A DNA stretch of 19,476 nt from Deltaproteobacteria bacterium (GCA_005879255.1 VBKY01000223.1:1-19476); one strand, 5' to 3'; positions 1-8,966 are shown, numbered from the stretch's first letter. The notes: generated by a model not told the origin, from the sequence alone. Made by a program: numbers and translations.

Positions 1-97
1 TACCAGGATAGGTGCCGCCATCCTTCGGTTGCGCCACGTACGCTTCCATCTTGCCATCAGACGTATTCAATTGAACCGTCGAGTTCGTGACGTCCAT
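1..97 (-). CDS. Dienelactone hydrolase family protein, N-terminal fragment
   Basis: The first 32 codons of a gene that leaves the window at base 1. The reading starts MDVTNSTVQL and contains SDGKMEAYVAQPKDGG followed by YPG. This is the usual opening of dienelactone hydrolase (carboxymethylenebutenolidase) family proteins: a beta strand, then 'DG-x-M-x-AY-x-A-x-P', then the Pro-Gly before the first core strand. The family hydrolyses lactone or ester bonds through a Cys-His-Asp triad, but no catalytic residue lies in the visible part. The start is supported by a GGAGGA at 103-108, five bases upstream. It lies about 100 bases downstream of another alpha/beta hydrolase on the same strand, so the two may be co-transcribed. 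The family call rests on the N terminus alone. Confidence 0.65.
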   Translation of the reverse strand, partial: MDVTNSTVQLNTSDGKMEAYVAQPKDGGTYPG

Positions 98-197
98 AAA
101 CATCCTCCTAGAGGTGATTGTGAATTACGAGGTGGCATTTTTCTATCAAATTTCCTTTTCGTGGTCCACACCCAGACCGAAGGACACGGACCGAAAT

Positions 198-1046
198 TTA
201 ATCATGTTTTCGACAAAACTCTAAAATCCGGTCGCAGACTTTTTGGGTTGTCTGATCCGGTGGCATGACGTTCCAGAATTCGGCCTTTGGCAGAAGCTCA
301 CGCAAATAATGCGCTCCGGAAGTAGCATGGGACGGATCATCGCCGGGAATGATCAGCGCGGGCGCGGTCACGCCCATGACCTCTTCGGGTTCGGCGCCGG
401 GCGCCGTGTCGCGATCGAACAGACTGCGGCCGCTGGTCAGGATGATTCCCAGATATCGCTCTAGATTTTGCGTAGCGAATCGATCGGCGAATCCGCTATT
501 CCGCGCGATCGCGGTCGCCCACGGACCCGCTTCCGGGTCAATCCAGAAACTCTTTCCATCTTGCGCCCGGTCGATAAGGCCTTTCAGGCCATTCTGCTTG
601 GCGAAATTGTAATGGCGTATGAAGCGCTCCCGGCTGTTCGCTTTCCAGCGATAACCGCCCACCGGCCAGTGAAGCAGTAAACCTCGTGTCATCTCCGGGT
701 AGTGGACGCCAAAGGCTAGTGCCACCGAGCAGCCCATGCAGCCACCCATGACCCACGCCGTGTCAATCTTGAGATGATCCAACAACGCTTTGCCCTGCCG
801 AGTGTAACTTGCGAAACTCAATCGCTCGACGCGGCCACCGGATCGGCCGCACTCACGCCGGTCGTAGACGATGATTGTATGTTCAGCGGCGAACGCCTTG
901 ATCGCATCGATTCCCGTCCATGCGCTGGCCACGCGCCACTTGTCGATCGTCGCGTCGAAGCCGCCGGGCGCGAACATTAAAATTGGCGAACCTGAACCGT
1001 GGGTTTCGTAGTAGGTGTCGATTCCATCAATTGTGACGTTGGGCAT
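198..1046 (-). CDS. Alpha/beta hydrolase with Cys in the nucleophile elbow
   Basis: A 282-residue alpha/beta-hydrolase-fold protein. The oxyanion strand (ILMFAPGG) is followed by VYDRRECGRSGG, the 'D-x-R-G-x-G-x-S' loop of the family. The nucleophile elbow reads MGGCMGCS, with Cys103 where Ser is usual. The canonical acid seems to be in PGDDPSH (visible). The canonical C-terminal His before the last helix is not there: that spot reads NVMPPDQT. The enzyme may therefore be a Cys hydrolase like dienelactone hydrolase, use the nearby His of DDPSHATS, or be a non-hydrolytic member. I chose the Met at 1046 (MPNVTIDG) rather than the in-frame ATG at 1067, because GGAGGGA (1052-1058) sits between them and fits the inner start. 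It is divergent from mazG. Substrate unknown. Confidence 0.85.
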   Translation of the reverse strand: MPNVTIDGIDTYYETHGSGSPILMFAPGGFDATIDKWRVASAWTGIDAIKAFAAEHTIIVYDRRECGRSGGRVERLSFASYTRQGKALLDHLKIDTAWVMGGCMGCSVALAFGVHYPEMTRGLLLHWPVGGYRWKANSRERFIRHYNFAKQNGLKGLIDRAQDGKSFWIDPEAGPWATAIARNSGFADRFATQNLERYLGIILTSGRSLFDRDTAPGAEPEEVMGVTAPALIIPGDDPSHATSGAHYLRELLPKAEFWNVMPPDQTTQKVCDRILEFCRKHD

Positions 1047-1136
1047 GATCTTCCCTCCACTCGTCATCTAGACATCGAAAGATGTGCCACGTAAGATCTA
1101 GCACGCTACCCATTTGGAAGGAAGTTCGCTTTTTGT

Positions 1137-1967
1137 ATGGAGAATAAAATCGTGAATCGGAAGGACATCGCACAAAAATTCGGCGAATTGCTCGAGGTGA
1201 TGGCTCAACTGCGCAGCGAAGCGGGCTGCCCGTGGGACAAGGAACAGACCCATGCCTCGCTCAAGCCTTGCCTGCTCGAAGAAACTTATGAGCTGCTCGA
1301 CGCCCTCGACGGGGGCGACCCGCAAAAACTGCGAGAAGAGCTTGGCGATGTCTTGCTCCAGGTCGTGTTTCACTCCCAGATCGCGACAGAGGAAGGCCGA
1401 TTTACCGCGGGCGACGTCATTTCAAGTCTCACCGACAAGCTCGTCCGCCGTCATCCATACGTGTTCGCCGGCGAACCCATACCCGAAGACACCGCGGCGG
1501 TATTGAAGCAACGCTTGCAGATCAAAGCAAGCGAGAAAAGAGCCGGCGAATCGAAGTCCGCCCTTGGCAACATGCCGAAGGCGATGCCAGCATTGGCGCG
1601 GGCCCAAAGCATTACGCGAAGAGCATCGCACTTGGGTTTCGATTGGCCCAAGATCGAACCGGTTTGGGAAAAAATCGAGGAAGAGATTGAGGAGCTAAAG
1701 AACGCCGCATCCTCGGGCGACAAGACGCGCACCGGCGAAGAGCTGGGCGACTTGCTCTTTTCCATCGTAAATTTGGCGCGCTTCCTTGATGTCGAAGCCG
1801 AAGAGGCGCTCGCCGGAACCATCGACCGCTTCACGCGGCGGTTTCAATACATTGAAACCAAATTGCACGAAGCCAACAAGGGCGTAGAGCAATCCTCACT
1901 CGAAGAAATGGACAAGCTCTGGGAAGAAGCCAAGAAAAACGAATTCAAGGAAGAGACCGCCAAGTGA
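1137..1967 (+). CDS. mazG: Nucleoside triphosphate pyrophosphohydrolase MazG
   Basis: A 276-residue MazG, close to the length of the two-domain E. coli protein. It hydrolyses (d)NTPs to NMP and pyrophosphate and is known for clearing aberrant nucleotides and modulating stress signalling. The N-terminal domain carries GCPWDKEQTHASLKP, the EExxE metal motif (LLEETYELLDAL) and the ExxD helix (EELGDVLLQVVFHSQ). The second domain repeats both, with IEEEIEELKNA and EELGDLLFSIVNLARFL, so both domains keep their acidic metal ligands. Two starts are possible: ATG at 1137, with GGAAGGAA about 13 bases away, or the in-frame GTG at 1152, with GGAGA eight bases away. The second is better spaced, but the first is kept here. 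The stop overlaps the next gene's start, so the two are probably translationally coupled. Confidence 0.93.
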   Translation: MENKIVNRKDIAQKFGELLEVMAQLRSEAGCPWDKEQTHASLKPCLLEETYELLDALDGGDPQKLREELGDVLLQVVFHSQIATEEGRFTAGDVISSLTDKLVRRHPYVFAGEPIPEDTAAVLKQRLQIKASEKRAGESKSALGNMPKAMPALARAQSITRRASHLGFDWPKIEPVWEKIEEEIEELKNAASSGDKTRTGEELGDLLFSIVNLARFLDVEAEEALAGTIDRFTRRFQYIETKLHEANKGVEQSSLEEMDKLWEEAKKNEFKEETAK

Positions 1968-2941
1968 GTGACTCGCAGCCCCGCATCGTCTTTCTCGACG
2001 CCGCGACTTACGGTGACATTTCGTTACAGCGTTTCACCGATCTGTGGAGATGCACGATTCACCAAGTCACAAATCCCGCCGACACCGTCGGGCGATTGCC
2101 CGGGCATTCAATCGCCATAACCAACAAAGTCGCCTTCGACAAGACAGTCTTAAATTCACCGGAAGCGATGGATCTCAAATTGATCGCCGTGGCCGCAACC
2201 GGTACCGATATCATCGACCGACAAGAGGCGGCGAAGCGCGCCGTCAAAGTCTGCAACGTGCCCGGCTACGCGACACAGTCCGTGGCACAATTCACCATGG
2301 CGCTGATTTTGGAATTGGCCACCCGCACCGCAAGCTACGCGAACGCCGTGAAGCTGGGCGAGTGGCAGAAAAGTCCTGTCTTCTCTCTTCTTAGCTATCC
2401 CAGCGTTGAGCTCAGGGGCAAGAAGTTAGGCATCATCGGCTACGGCAACATTGGTCGGACAGTCGCGGCGATGGCGCGTGGCTTCGACATGAAGGTATTA
2501 GTCGCCGCACGACCGGGCACCATCGGATCGGTCCCACAGGATCGAATCGCATTGGACCAAATGTTTCGCCAAGCCGACTTTATTTCTTTGCACTGCCCGC
2601 TGGCGACGGAGACAAGGAATCTGATCGACGAGCAAACCTTGGGGTTGATGAAATCGACGGCGTTTCTGATCAACACAGCCCGCGGCGCGTTGATCGATGA
2701 GGCCGCGCTGATTCACGCTTTGCGCAATAAACGAATCGCCGGTGCGGCAGTGGACGTTATTTCCAAAGAACCGCCGCCCGCGGATCACCCGATCATTCTC
2801 GCGGCAAAGGAGCTCGACAACTTAATTGTCACGCCGCATACAGCCTGGAGCGCCCGCGAAACGCGCGAGCGGTTGCTCGAAGAAGTTAAGGAAAATATTG
2901 GCAGTTTTCTAGGAGGGAATCCGAGAAATATCGTGGCTTGA
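1964..2941 (+). CDS. D-2-hydroxyacid dehydrogenase, NAD(P)-dependent
   Basis: A 325-residue member of the D-isomer-specific 2-hydroxyacid dehydrogenase family, which interconverts 2-oxo acids and D-2-hydroxyacids (glycerate/hydroxypyruvate, lactate, phosphoglycerate and others). The catalytic domain surrounds a Rossmann fold with the dinucleotide motif LGIIGYGNIGRTVAAMA. The expected catalytic Arg (NTARGALIDE), Glu (SKEPPPADHP) and His (VTPHTAWSA) are all present in order. The length and the VAQFTMALILELATR segment fit the glycerate dehydrogenase/hydroxypyruvate reductase branch, but the substrate cannot be fixed from sequence. There is no C-terminal ACT domain, so it is not a classical SerA. 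The start is GTG, lying in the overlap GTGA with the mazG stop, which predicts translational coupling. Confidence 0.9.
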   Translation: MSDSQPRIVFLDAATYGDISLQRFTDLWRCTIHQVTNPADTVGRLPGHSIAITNKVAFDKTVLNSPEAMDLKLIAVAATGTDIIDRQEAAKRAVKVCNVPGYATQSVAQFTMALILELATRTASYANAVKLGEWQKSPVFSLLSYPSVELRGKKLGIIGYGNIGRTVAAMARGFDMKVLVAARPGTIGSVPQDRIALDQMFRQADFISLHCPLATETRNLIDEQTLGLMKSTAFLINTARGALIDEAALIHALRNKRIAGAAVDVISKEPPPADHPIILAAKELDNLIVTPHTAWSARETRERLLEEVKENIGSFLGGNPRNIVA

Positions 2942-2974
2942 GGCTTTTTACTTTCCCCATTAGCGTTTATTGAC

Positions 2975-3397
2975 TCAGAACGGTATGTCGTCGTCTACCG
3001 GCGGCGTTCCCGATCCACCCATATCATCGGATCCGGCGGAATCCATCTCAGGCGCCACCCGTGTACCGCCACCGCCGCCTAAGAAGCGAATTCGCTGGGC
3101 GACGATCTCGGTGACGTAGCGTTTGGTGCCGGTTTTGTCATCGTAGCTCCGCGTTCGGATGCTGCCTTCGACATAAACCTGCCTGCCTTTAGCGAGGTAC
3201 TGACCGCACAGTTCACCCTGTTTGCCCCAGACGACGATGTTGTGCCACTCGGTTCTTTCTTGCCGTTTGCCATCGCGGTCGTTCCATTGTTCCGACGTGG
3301 CGATCGAAAAATTCGCCACCGCGCTACCGGTTTGTGTGAAACGGACTTCCGGATCTTTGCCCAGATTGCCAATGAGAATTACCTTATTGACGGACAT
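2975..3397 (-). CDS. ssb: Single-stranded DNA-binding protein
   Basis: A 140-residue SSB. It coats single-stranded DNA during replication, repair and recombination and recruits partners through its C-terminal tip. The OB fold begins [18 protein letters not shown] and continues through [14 protein letters not shown] and [17 protein letters not shown], the standard bacterial SSB sequence. A short Gly/Ser/Pro linker leads to the acidic tip VDDDIPF, which is intact. The start is the ATG at 3397: the upstream in-frame GTG at 3409 overlaps a GGAG that is correctly placed for 3397. It stands alone on the minus strand, tail to tail with the dehydrogenase 33 bases away and divergent from the plsC run. 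Confidence 0.97.
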   Translation of the reverse strand: MSVNKVILIGNLGKDPEVRFTQTGSAVANFSIATSEQWNDRDGKRQERTEWHNIVVWGKQGELCGQYLAKGRQVYVEGSIRTRSYDDKTGTKRYVTEIVAQRIRFLGGGGGTRVAPEMDSAGSDDMGGSGTPPVDDDIPF

Positions 3398-3447
3398 ATC
3401 ATTCTCCACCCCGAAAAAGTTGCGGCCTACAGCGAAAAGGTGCAGCC

Positions 3448-3476
3448 AACTTAGCGCCGGTATATGACAGAGTCAA
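3448..3476 (-). promoter_or_regulatory. Possible sigma-70-type promoter of ssb
   Basis: On the minus strand TTGACT (3471-3476) and TAAGTT (3448-3453) are separated by 17 bases, upstream of the ssb start at 3397. The -35 is good and the -10 weak. Read by eye only. Confidence 0.35.
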
Positions 3477-3511
3477 CCGCGAAATTGCGTTTCAAAGCGT
3501 GCCAAGTCACG

Positions 3512-3540
3512 TTGATTTTTCCTTAGCCGTCAATTACTAT
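3512..3540 (+). promoter_or_regulatory. Probable promoter of the plsC-rnj-ftsK-lolA-rimO-dksA run
   Basis: TTGATT (3512-3517), 17 bases, then TACTAT (3535-3540). This is a plausible housekeeping promoter about 50 bases before the plsC ATG. It is the only clear candidate before the six-gene run, whose later junctions leave no room for strong internal promoters outside coding sequence. Confidence 0.45.
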
Positions 3541-3590
3541 GAATTGAAGTTTTTCCCATAGATACTGCAGCTCAGTTTACACCCATCCTC

Positions 3591-4373
3591 ATGGTTCACG
3601 GATTCAAGCTGACGGTCATCGCGCTGGTCACGGTGCTTTTGGCTTTACTGACGATCGTTTTCGGCTTCCTTGACCCGTATGGCAAGCATGTTTATTGCAT
3701 CAGCCAATTATGGTCCTGGTTAGTTCTGCGGGTTGCCGGCATCTCAATAAAAATAGACGGCCTGAAACATATCGATCCCAGTCGAAACTATGTCTTCATG
3801 GTAAATCATCAAAGCAACATCGATATTCCGGTATTGGTCCAGACCTTGTCCCAGTTTCAACTGCGCTGGATCGCCAAGAAGGAGCTTCTTTGGGTGCCCT
3901 TTTTCGGTTGGGCCATGTGGGCATCGAAGCATATCACCGTCGATCGGTCTGATCCGTTGGACGCGGCGAAAAGCTTGCAGCGAGCCAAAGAGAGAATTGC
4001 CGCCGGGATTTCCGTGGTGGTTTTCCCGGAAGGAACAAGAAGCCGAGACGGCAAACTACTTCGGTTCAAGAAAGGCGGCTTCTTGCTAGCGGCGCAAACC
4101 GGTGCGGCCATCGTGCCTGTAACCATCAACGGCAGCGGTGCACTATTGCCGGCGGGCGCTTGGCGACTACGGGCAGGTACAATTGAAGTCACCGTAGGCG
4201 AGTCGCTACCGGTCGAGGGCTTTCGGCCGGGAAACCTGCGTCTCCTGTCGGAGCAAGTTCGTGAGAGAATTACCGAGCATTTGCGTCCGAGCGGCGCCTC
4301 GCAATTTCACAGTGCCACGGGATTTGAGCAATTGGCGGTTAGCAAACGAGCGCAGGAGAAACAAGGCATCTAA
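3591..4373 (+). CDS. plsC: 1-acyl-sn-glycerol-3-phosphate acyltransferase
   Basis: A 260-residue PlsC-family acyltransferase. The family adds the second acyl chain to lysophosphatidic acid, giving phosphatidic acid, at the inner membrane. A hydrophobic N-terminal segment (residues about 6-27) anchors it. The catalytic NHx4D motif is VNHQSNIDIP, with His73 and Asp78. The glycerol-phosphate-binding motif is VVFPEGTRSRDG, followed by the VPVTINGSGALLP block near the active site. All four family blocks are visible, so it should be active. No good Shine-Dalgarno sequence precedes the ATG at 3591, so the start is less certain than the family. It is the first gene of a packed run: the rnj ATG begins three bases after its stop. 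Confidence 0.9.
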   Translation: MVHGFKLTVIALVTVLLALLTIVFGFLDPYGKHVYCISQLWSWLVLRVAGISIKIDGLKHIDPSRNYVFMVNHQSNIDIPVLVQTLSQFQLRWIAKKELLWVPFFGWAMWASKHITVDRSDPLDAAKSLQRAKERIAAGISVVVFPEGTRSRDGKLLRFKKGGFLLAAQTGAAIVPVTINGSGALLPAGAWRLRAGTIEVTVGESLPVEGFRPGNLRLLSEQVRERITEHLRPSGASQFHSATGFEQLAVSKRAQEKQGI

Positions 4374-4376
4374 AGC

Positions 4377-6032
4377 ATGGAACCGTTAAAAATCATACCC
4401 CTAGGGGGTCTAGGCGAGTTTGGCCTAAATATGATGCTGATCGAATATGGCGATGCGGCCATCGCGGTGGACTGCGGTCTCATGTTTCCCGATGCCAACT
4501 TGCTAGGTATCGATCTGGTGATTCCCGACGTAACCTATCTGCTCGAACACAGGGACAGATTAAGAGGCATCGTGCTCACCCACGCACACGAGGACCACGT
4601 CGGCGCGCTGCCATTTATTCTGAAACACCTTGACGTGCCGATATACGGAACTCGCCTTACGCTCGGCCTATTGGCCAACAAGCTCAGAGAACACGACCTC
4701 GAAGATAGCGCGGATATTCACGAAATTACCGCCGGTGATCCGTGGGACATCGCGCCGTTTCGCATCGAAGGACTGCGCGTAACGCACAGCCTGATGGATT
4801 GCCTGGCGCTGGCCATTGAGACACCTATCGGCACGGTGATTCACACCGGCGATTTCAAAATTGACAATACTCCGATGGAAGGCGAAATGTTCGACTTCCA
4901 GCGCTTTGCCGCCTACGGCGAAAAAGGGGTCCTCTTGCTCATGTCGGACTCCACCAATGTTGAGCGCGCCGGCTATACGCCGTCGGAACGGGAAGTCGGA
5001 ACCAATCTGGAACAGATCATTCAGGGGAGCACCGGCAAAGTGCTGGTTTCGACCTTTTCATCGAGCATTCCGCGCATCCAACAGGTCGTCGATATTTCGG
5101 AGCGTTGCAACCGGCGGGTCGTACTGAGCGGGCGGAGCATGATTCGGAATAGCCAGGTCGCTTCGGATCTGGGTTATTTGCGCCTGCCGCGCAGTTACAT
5201 GACCGAGAACGAGCGCTGGCAAGATCTGGCGGCTGATCGTCTCACGTTTCTTACCACCGGCAGCCAAGGCGAACCGCTCTCCGTGTTGCATCGGGTCGCA
5301 TTGGACGATCATAAAACACTCAAAGTTGAACCGGGCGATACGGTAATACTCTCTTCAAAATTCATTCCCGGAAACGAGAAAACCATCTCCAATTTGATCA
5401 ACCACCTCTATCGACGCGGCGCACAGGTTCACTACGAAAAGGTCTCGGAAATTCATGTCTCGGGTCATGCCAGCCAAGAGGAACTGAAAACCATGCTCCA
5501 ACTGACGCGACCTCGCTACTTCGTGCCAATTCACGGCGAGTATCGCCACCTCGTGCGCCATCGGCGTTTGGCCCAAGATGTCGGTGTGCCTGAAGAGAAC
5601 TGCTTTATCCTCGAAGATGGCGACGTGCTGGAACTGACTGCCCACGGCGCGCGCAAGATACAACCGATCCAAGCCGGCAAAGTTTTCGTCGACGGCAAGG
5701 GTGTCGGTGACGTCGGCGACATCGTTATCCGCGACCGCCGCCATTTGTCGGAAGACGGCATGGTGCTCGCGGTCATGGCGATCCACCAGCAATCAGGAGA
5801 GTTGGTGGCTGGTCCAGATCTGATTTCCCGCGGTTTCATCCGTGCCGAAGAAAGCGAAGAAGTGCTCGAGCACGCCAAGAGACTAGTGCTTGAAACTTTG
5901 GCCGGCATGAACCGCGAAACGCGCACCGATCCAGCCGAACTCAAAGAAGAAGTCCGCAAGGCGCTGCGCCGCTATTTTAGAAAAACCCTCGAGCGCCATC
6001 CCGTGGTGCTTCCCTACATCATCGAAACCTAG
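4377..6032 (+). CDS. rnj: Ribonuclease J
   Basis: A 551-residue RNase J, the usual length. It is a metallo-beta-lactamase/beta-CASP ribonuclease with 5'-3' exonuclease and endonuclease activity in mRNA decay and rRNA maturation. The start MEPLKIIPLGGLGEFGLN and VDCGLMFPDA are signatures of the family. The metal site is LTHAHEDHVGALPF (His69, His71, Asp73, His74), with His137 in RVTHSLMD and Asp159 in HTGDFKID. The beta-CASP domain carries STFSSSIPRIQQ and GRSMIRN, and the last metal/phosphate His is in VPIHGEYRHL. A C-terminal domain follows (VDGKGVGDVGDIVIRDR). All catalytic ligands appear present. It sits three bases after plsC and eight before ftsK, so it is clearly operonic. Confidence 0.96.
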   Translation: MEPLKIIPLGGLGEFGLNMMLIEYGDAAIAVDCGLMFPDANLLGIDLVIPDVTYLLEHRDRLRGIVLTHAHEDHVGALPFILKHLDVPIYGTRLTLGLLANKLREHDLEDSADIHEITAGDPWDIAPFRIEGLRVTHSLMDCLALAIETPIGTVIHTGDFKIDNTPMEGEMFDFQRFAAYGEKGVLLLMSDSTNVERAGYTPSEREVGTNLEQIIQGSTGKVLVSTFSSSIPRIQQVVDISERCNRRVVLSGRSMIRNSQVASDLGYLRLPRSYMTENERWQDLAADRLTFLTTGSQGEPLSVLHRVALDDHKTLKVEPGDTVILSSKFIPGNEKTISNLINHLYRRGAQVHYEKVSEIHVSGHASQEELKTMLQLTRPRYFVPIHGEYRHLVRHRRLAQDVGVPEENCFILEDGDVLELTAHGARKIQPIQAGKVFVDGKGVGDVGDIVIRDRRHLSEDGMVLAVMAIHQQSGELVAGPDLISRGFIRAEESEEVLEHAKRLVLETLAGMNRETRTDPAELKEEVRKALRRYFRKTLERHPVVLPYIIET

Positions 6033-6040
6033 AAAATCCT

Positions 6041-8302
6041 ATGTCAGGCGCTGTGGAAAAAGGTCGGCTCAATCGGGAAATCTGGGGGGTGATCATCGGC
6101 CTCGCGGCTTTGCTGATCGGCATTAGCCTGATTTCGTTTAACGTGAACGACCGCTCTTTCAATACCCCTTCAGGGGCGATAAGTACCCATAATTGGGGTG
6201 GTTTTGTCGGCGCAATTCTTGCCGACTTGCTGTTACAGGGGCTGGGGCTGTCATCCTATCTATTGCCGGTCTTCCTTTGTCTGGCTGCCGCGCAGATGTT
6301 TCGTACGACTTACAAAGGCGTGGCACTCGGCAGGGCGGCAGGCTATTTGATTTTGCTTATCAGCGTCGGCGTCATTCTCAGTGTCATCATCGATACGGAA
6401 AGCGCGCGCGATGCGGGTGGCATTGTCGGCGGCTTTTTAAAGGAAAGCGTTCTTGTGCCGCTATTCGGACGCTTCAGCGCGTCTTTGATCGCTTTTTTTA
6501 CCTTGCTTTTATCGATCATGCTGCTTACGCAGAACTCGCTGGTCGACATTATCGGCTATACCAGAAAGAACTTCGACGAACTCAAGAAATCGCTGGTTCC
6601 CGCGGTCAATAACCGGCTCAAAGAATTCCGTGAGCGCAAAGACAAGCGCAAAGGAGAAAACACCAAGAAGGAAAAAAGGGATTACGTTCCGCCGCCGATC
6701 GTGCTGAAGGACGAACCAAAGAACGAACTGGTCGGCAAAAAATCGCTGAAGAAGCCGGCACCACCGCCGGAACAGTTTAAACTGCCTGAAGTCGGCGAAG
6801 GCTATAAGCTTCCGCCGGTGGAACTGTTGGACCCGTCCGAGGGCGAGCAATTCAAGATTGATAGAGATACCCTGCACGCCAACTCGCTCATCCTGCAAAA
6901 GAAACTGGAGGATTTTGGCGTTGCGGGAGAAGTCGTTGCGGTGCGCCCCGGACCGGTCATCACCATGTACGAGTTTAAACCGGCCGCCGGCGTCAAAGTC
7001 CGCCGCATCGTTCTGCTGGCCGACGATCTTGCGATGGCGCTGCGCGCGGTTAGCGTACGCATCCTCGCACCGATTCCCGGCGAGTCGGTGGTCGGCATTG
7101 AGATCCCAAACCCGCGACGGGAGACCGTTCGTCTCAGGGAAGTGATTGAAAGCGAAGCGTATCGAAGCTCCGAATCAAAGCTCACCCTCGCTCTCGGCAA
7201 AGACATAGGCGGTACACCGTTCGCGACCGATCTGGCCAAGATGCCCCATTTGCTCGTTGCCGGCGCGACGGGTACCGGAAAATCGGTATCGATCAATGCG
7301 ATGATCTTGAGCATTCTCTACAAATCGAGCCCGCAGGACGTCAAATTCATCATGGTCGACCCCAAAATGCTCGAGCTGACCATGTATGAGGAGATCCCTC
7401 ACCTGCTCGTACCGGTAGTCACTGATCCCAAGAAAGCTGCTGCTGCGCTCTTTTGGGCCATGGACGAAATGGATCGGCGCTATCGTCTAATGAGGGACAG
7501 GGGTGCGCGCAATCTCGATAACTACAATCGGACGCTGGAGAAGGAGGCCGGGAATAAGAAGGCCGTAATCGATCTCACAGAGCCGGAAGGGAGCGAGGAT
7601 CCAATCGCGACTGGCGGCGATCGTTCGAAGGAGGGTCCCTTAGTTCACGAAAGATTGCCGAGAATCGTGATCATTATCGATGAACTCGCCGATCTTATGT
7701 TGACCGTCGGACGCGACATTGAGGAATATATCACGCGACTGGCGCAGAAGGCGCGCGCCGCCGGGATCCATCTCATTCTAGCAACTCAACGACCGTCGGT
7801 TGACGTCATTACCGGTTTGATCAAGGCCAACTTTCCCGCCCGAATTTCATTTCAGGTCACCACACGAGTCGATTCGCGGACGATTCTAGACTCCATGGGG
7901 GGTGAAAAACTTTTAGGTAACGGTGACTTATTGTTCTTGCCGCCCGGCACCGCAAGATTAATCCGGGTGCACGGTGCGTTCGTGTCGGACCAGGAGGTCC
8001 GTAAAGTGATGAAATTCATCAAACAGCAAGCCCAACCGAACTACCGGCCTGAAGTTCTGGAAGCCAAAAGAGAAGTCGAGGCGGCCGCGGCTGCGGACGA
8101 GGAATATGACGAAATGTACGATCAGGCCGTCGCTATCGTCACCGAAACCCAACAGGCATCGATCTCTATGGTTCAACGCAGATTACGTGTAGGCTATAAC
8201 CGCGCGGCTCGAATGATCGAGCGGATGGAACGGGACGGCGTCGTCGGCCCGGCCGATGGCGCTAAACCCCGTGAAGTTTATGCGACAAAAATCGAAGATT
8301 GA
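6041..8302 (+). CDS. ftsK: DNA translocase FtsK/SpoIIIE
   Basis: A 753-residue septal DNA pump that moves chromosome ends through the division septum and promotes dimer resolution. The N-terminal about 165 residues hold four to five hydrophobic membrane segments. A charged Lys/Pro-rich linker (about 190-260) follows; it is short, as in most non-enteric FtsK proteins. The motor has an alpha/beta part (AGVKVRRIVLLADDLAMALR), Walker A GATGTGKSVS (from residue 408) and Walker B IIIIDELADLM (Asp about 547), then LATQRPSVDVITG. The C-terminal gamma winged helix, which reads KOPS-like sites, is visible in QASISMVQRRLRVGYNRAARM. All parts are intact. The spacing from rnj is eight bases, and the 3' end overlaps lolA. 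Confidence 0.96.
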   Translation: MSGAVEKGRLNREIWGVIIGLAALLIGISLISFNVNDRSFNTPSGAISTHNWGGFVGAILADLLLQGLGLSSYLLPVFLCLAAAQMFRTTYKGVALGRAAGYLILLISVGVILSVIIDTESARDAGGIVGGFLKESVLVPLFGRFSASLIAFFTLLLSIMLLTQNSLVDIIGYTRKNFDELKKSLVPAVNNRLKEFRERKDKRKGENTKKEKRDYVPPPIVLKDEPKNELVGKKSLKKPAPPPEQFKLPEVGEGYKLPPVELLDPSEGEQFKIDRDTLHANSLILQKKLEDFGVAGEVVAVRPGPVITMYEFKPAAGVKVRRIVLLADDLAMALRAVSVRILAPIPGESVVGIEIPNPRRETVRLREVIESEAYRSSESKLTLALGKDIGGTPFATDLAKMPHLLVAGATGTGKSVSINAMILSILYKSSPQDVKFIMVDPKMLELTMYEEIPHLLVPVVTDPKKAAAALFWAMDEMDRRYRLMRDRGARNLDNYNRTLEKEAGNKKAVIDLTEPEGSEDPIATGGDRSKEGPLVHERLPRIVIIIDELADLMLTVGRDIEEYITRLAQKARAAGIHLILATQRPSVDVITGLIKANFPARISFQVTTRVDSRTILDSMGGEKLLGNGDLLFLPPGTARLIRVHGAFVSDQEVRKVMKFIKQQAQPNYRPEVLEAKREVEAAAAADEEYDEMYDQAVAIVTETQQASISMVQRRLRVGYNRAARMIERMERDGVVGPADGAKPREVYATKIED

Positions 8303-8966
8303 AACCGTTATTGCAATGTCAGTGTGGCTTTTTGTGACCGCCGTCGCGGCACCCGGAACCCCGTTCTGGAGCTTTGCGGCTGAGAGCAGTGCGGAGCCGA
8401 TCGTCGATCGCGTGCAGAAAAGCTACGACGCGACGGTGGATTTCGTCGCCGATTTCCGCCAGGAAACCGAGGTTAAGACCCTGAATCGAACACTCAAAGC
8501 CTCGGGAAAAGTTTCTTTCAAGCGGCCCGGCAAGATGCTATGGCGTTACGAGGAGCCGAAGGGACAGTTCGTGCTTGCCGACGGCAAGCATCTCTATTTT
8601 TACCAGCCGGAGCAAAACCAAGTTATCAAGAGCCCGCTCAAAAATGCTTTTCGCGGCGACATTCCCTTGTCTTTTTTGCTTGGACTGGGCAACTTGAAAA
8701 AGGAATTTAACGCGACGCTAAAGTCCACCGATGAAAACAGTTACGTTCTACGCTTGGAACCGAAAGGCGAGGCCGGAGGATTTAGCGAAATTCTCCTCGC
8801 CGTCAACAAGTCTACATCCGACATTCTTTGGGTCAGCGTCCGCGACGCAGCCGCCAATCTCACAACGATCCGCTTCTCAGGAATGCGCAAAGGCGTCGCG
8901 CTGAACGATTCGCTTTTCCAGGTGCAGATTCCGAAAGGCGCTGATGTCGTGGAACTGGGCCAATGA
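8280..8966 (+). CDS. lolA: Outer-membrane lipoprotein carrier protein LolA
   Basis: About 228 residues. LolA is the periplasmic chaperone that takes lipoproteins from LolCDE to the outer membrane. The mature part matches the family: VQKSYDATVDFVADFRQET, then ASGKVSFKRPGKMLWRYEEP, then DGKHLYFYQPEQNQV and a C-terminal FSGMRKG...FQVQIPKGADVV. The start at 8280 (MRQKSKIE) gives a good signal peptide: a basic N terminus, a hydrophobic core and an Ala-rich cleavage region near FAAES. The longer reading from 8256 lacks a ribosome site and adds only eight residues. Either way it overlaps the ftsK 3' end. Its presence supports a diderm host, and several lipoproteins in this window are likely clients. 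Confidence 0.92.
   Translation: MRQKSKIETVIAMSVWLFVTAVAAPGTPFWSFAAESSAEPIVDRVQKSYDATVDFVADFRQETEVKTLNRTLKASGKVSFKRPGKMLWRYEEPKGQFVLADGKHLYFYQPEQNQVIKSPLKNAFRGDIPLSFLLGLGNLKKEFNATLKSTDENSYVLRLEPKGEAGGFSEILLAVNKSTSDILWVSVRDAAANLTTIRFSGMRKGVALNDSLFQVQIPKGADVVELGQ

Noticed and set aside
1069..1082. ACATC-GAAA-GATGT hairpin between the hydrolase and mazG
   Set aside because: Five-base stem, no T tract, no position typical of a terminator or riboswitch; likely chance.
1451..1834. 127-residue open reading antisense to mazG
   Set aside because: Fully covered by mazG with intact motifs; Ser-rich composition typical of an antisense shadow.
5355..5959. Two long antisense open readings within rnj
   Set aside because: Both mirror conserved RNase J codons and show no family signature or start signals.
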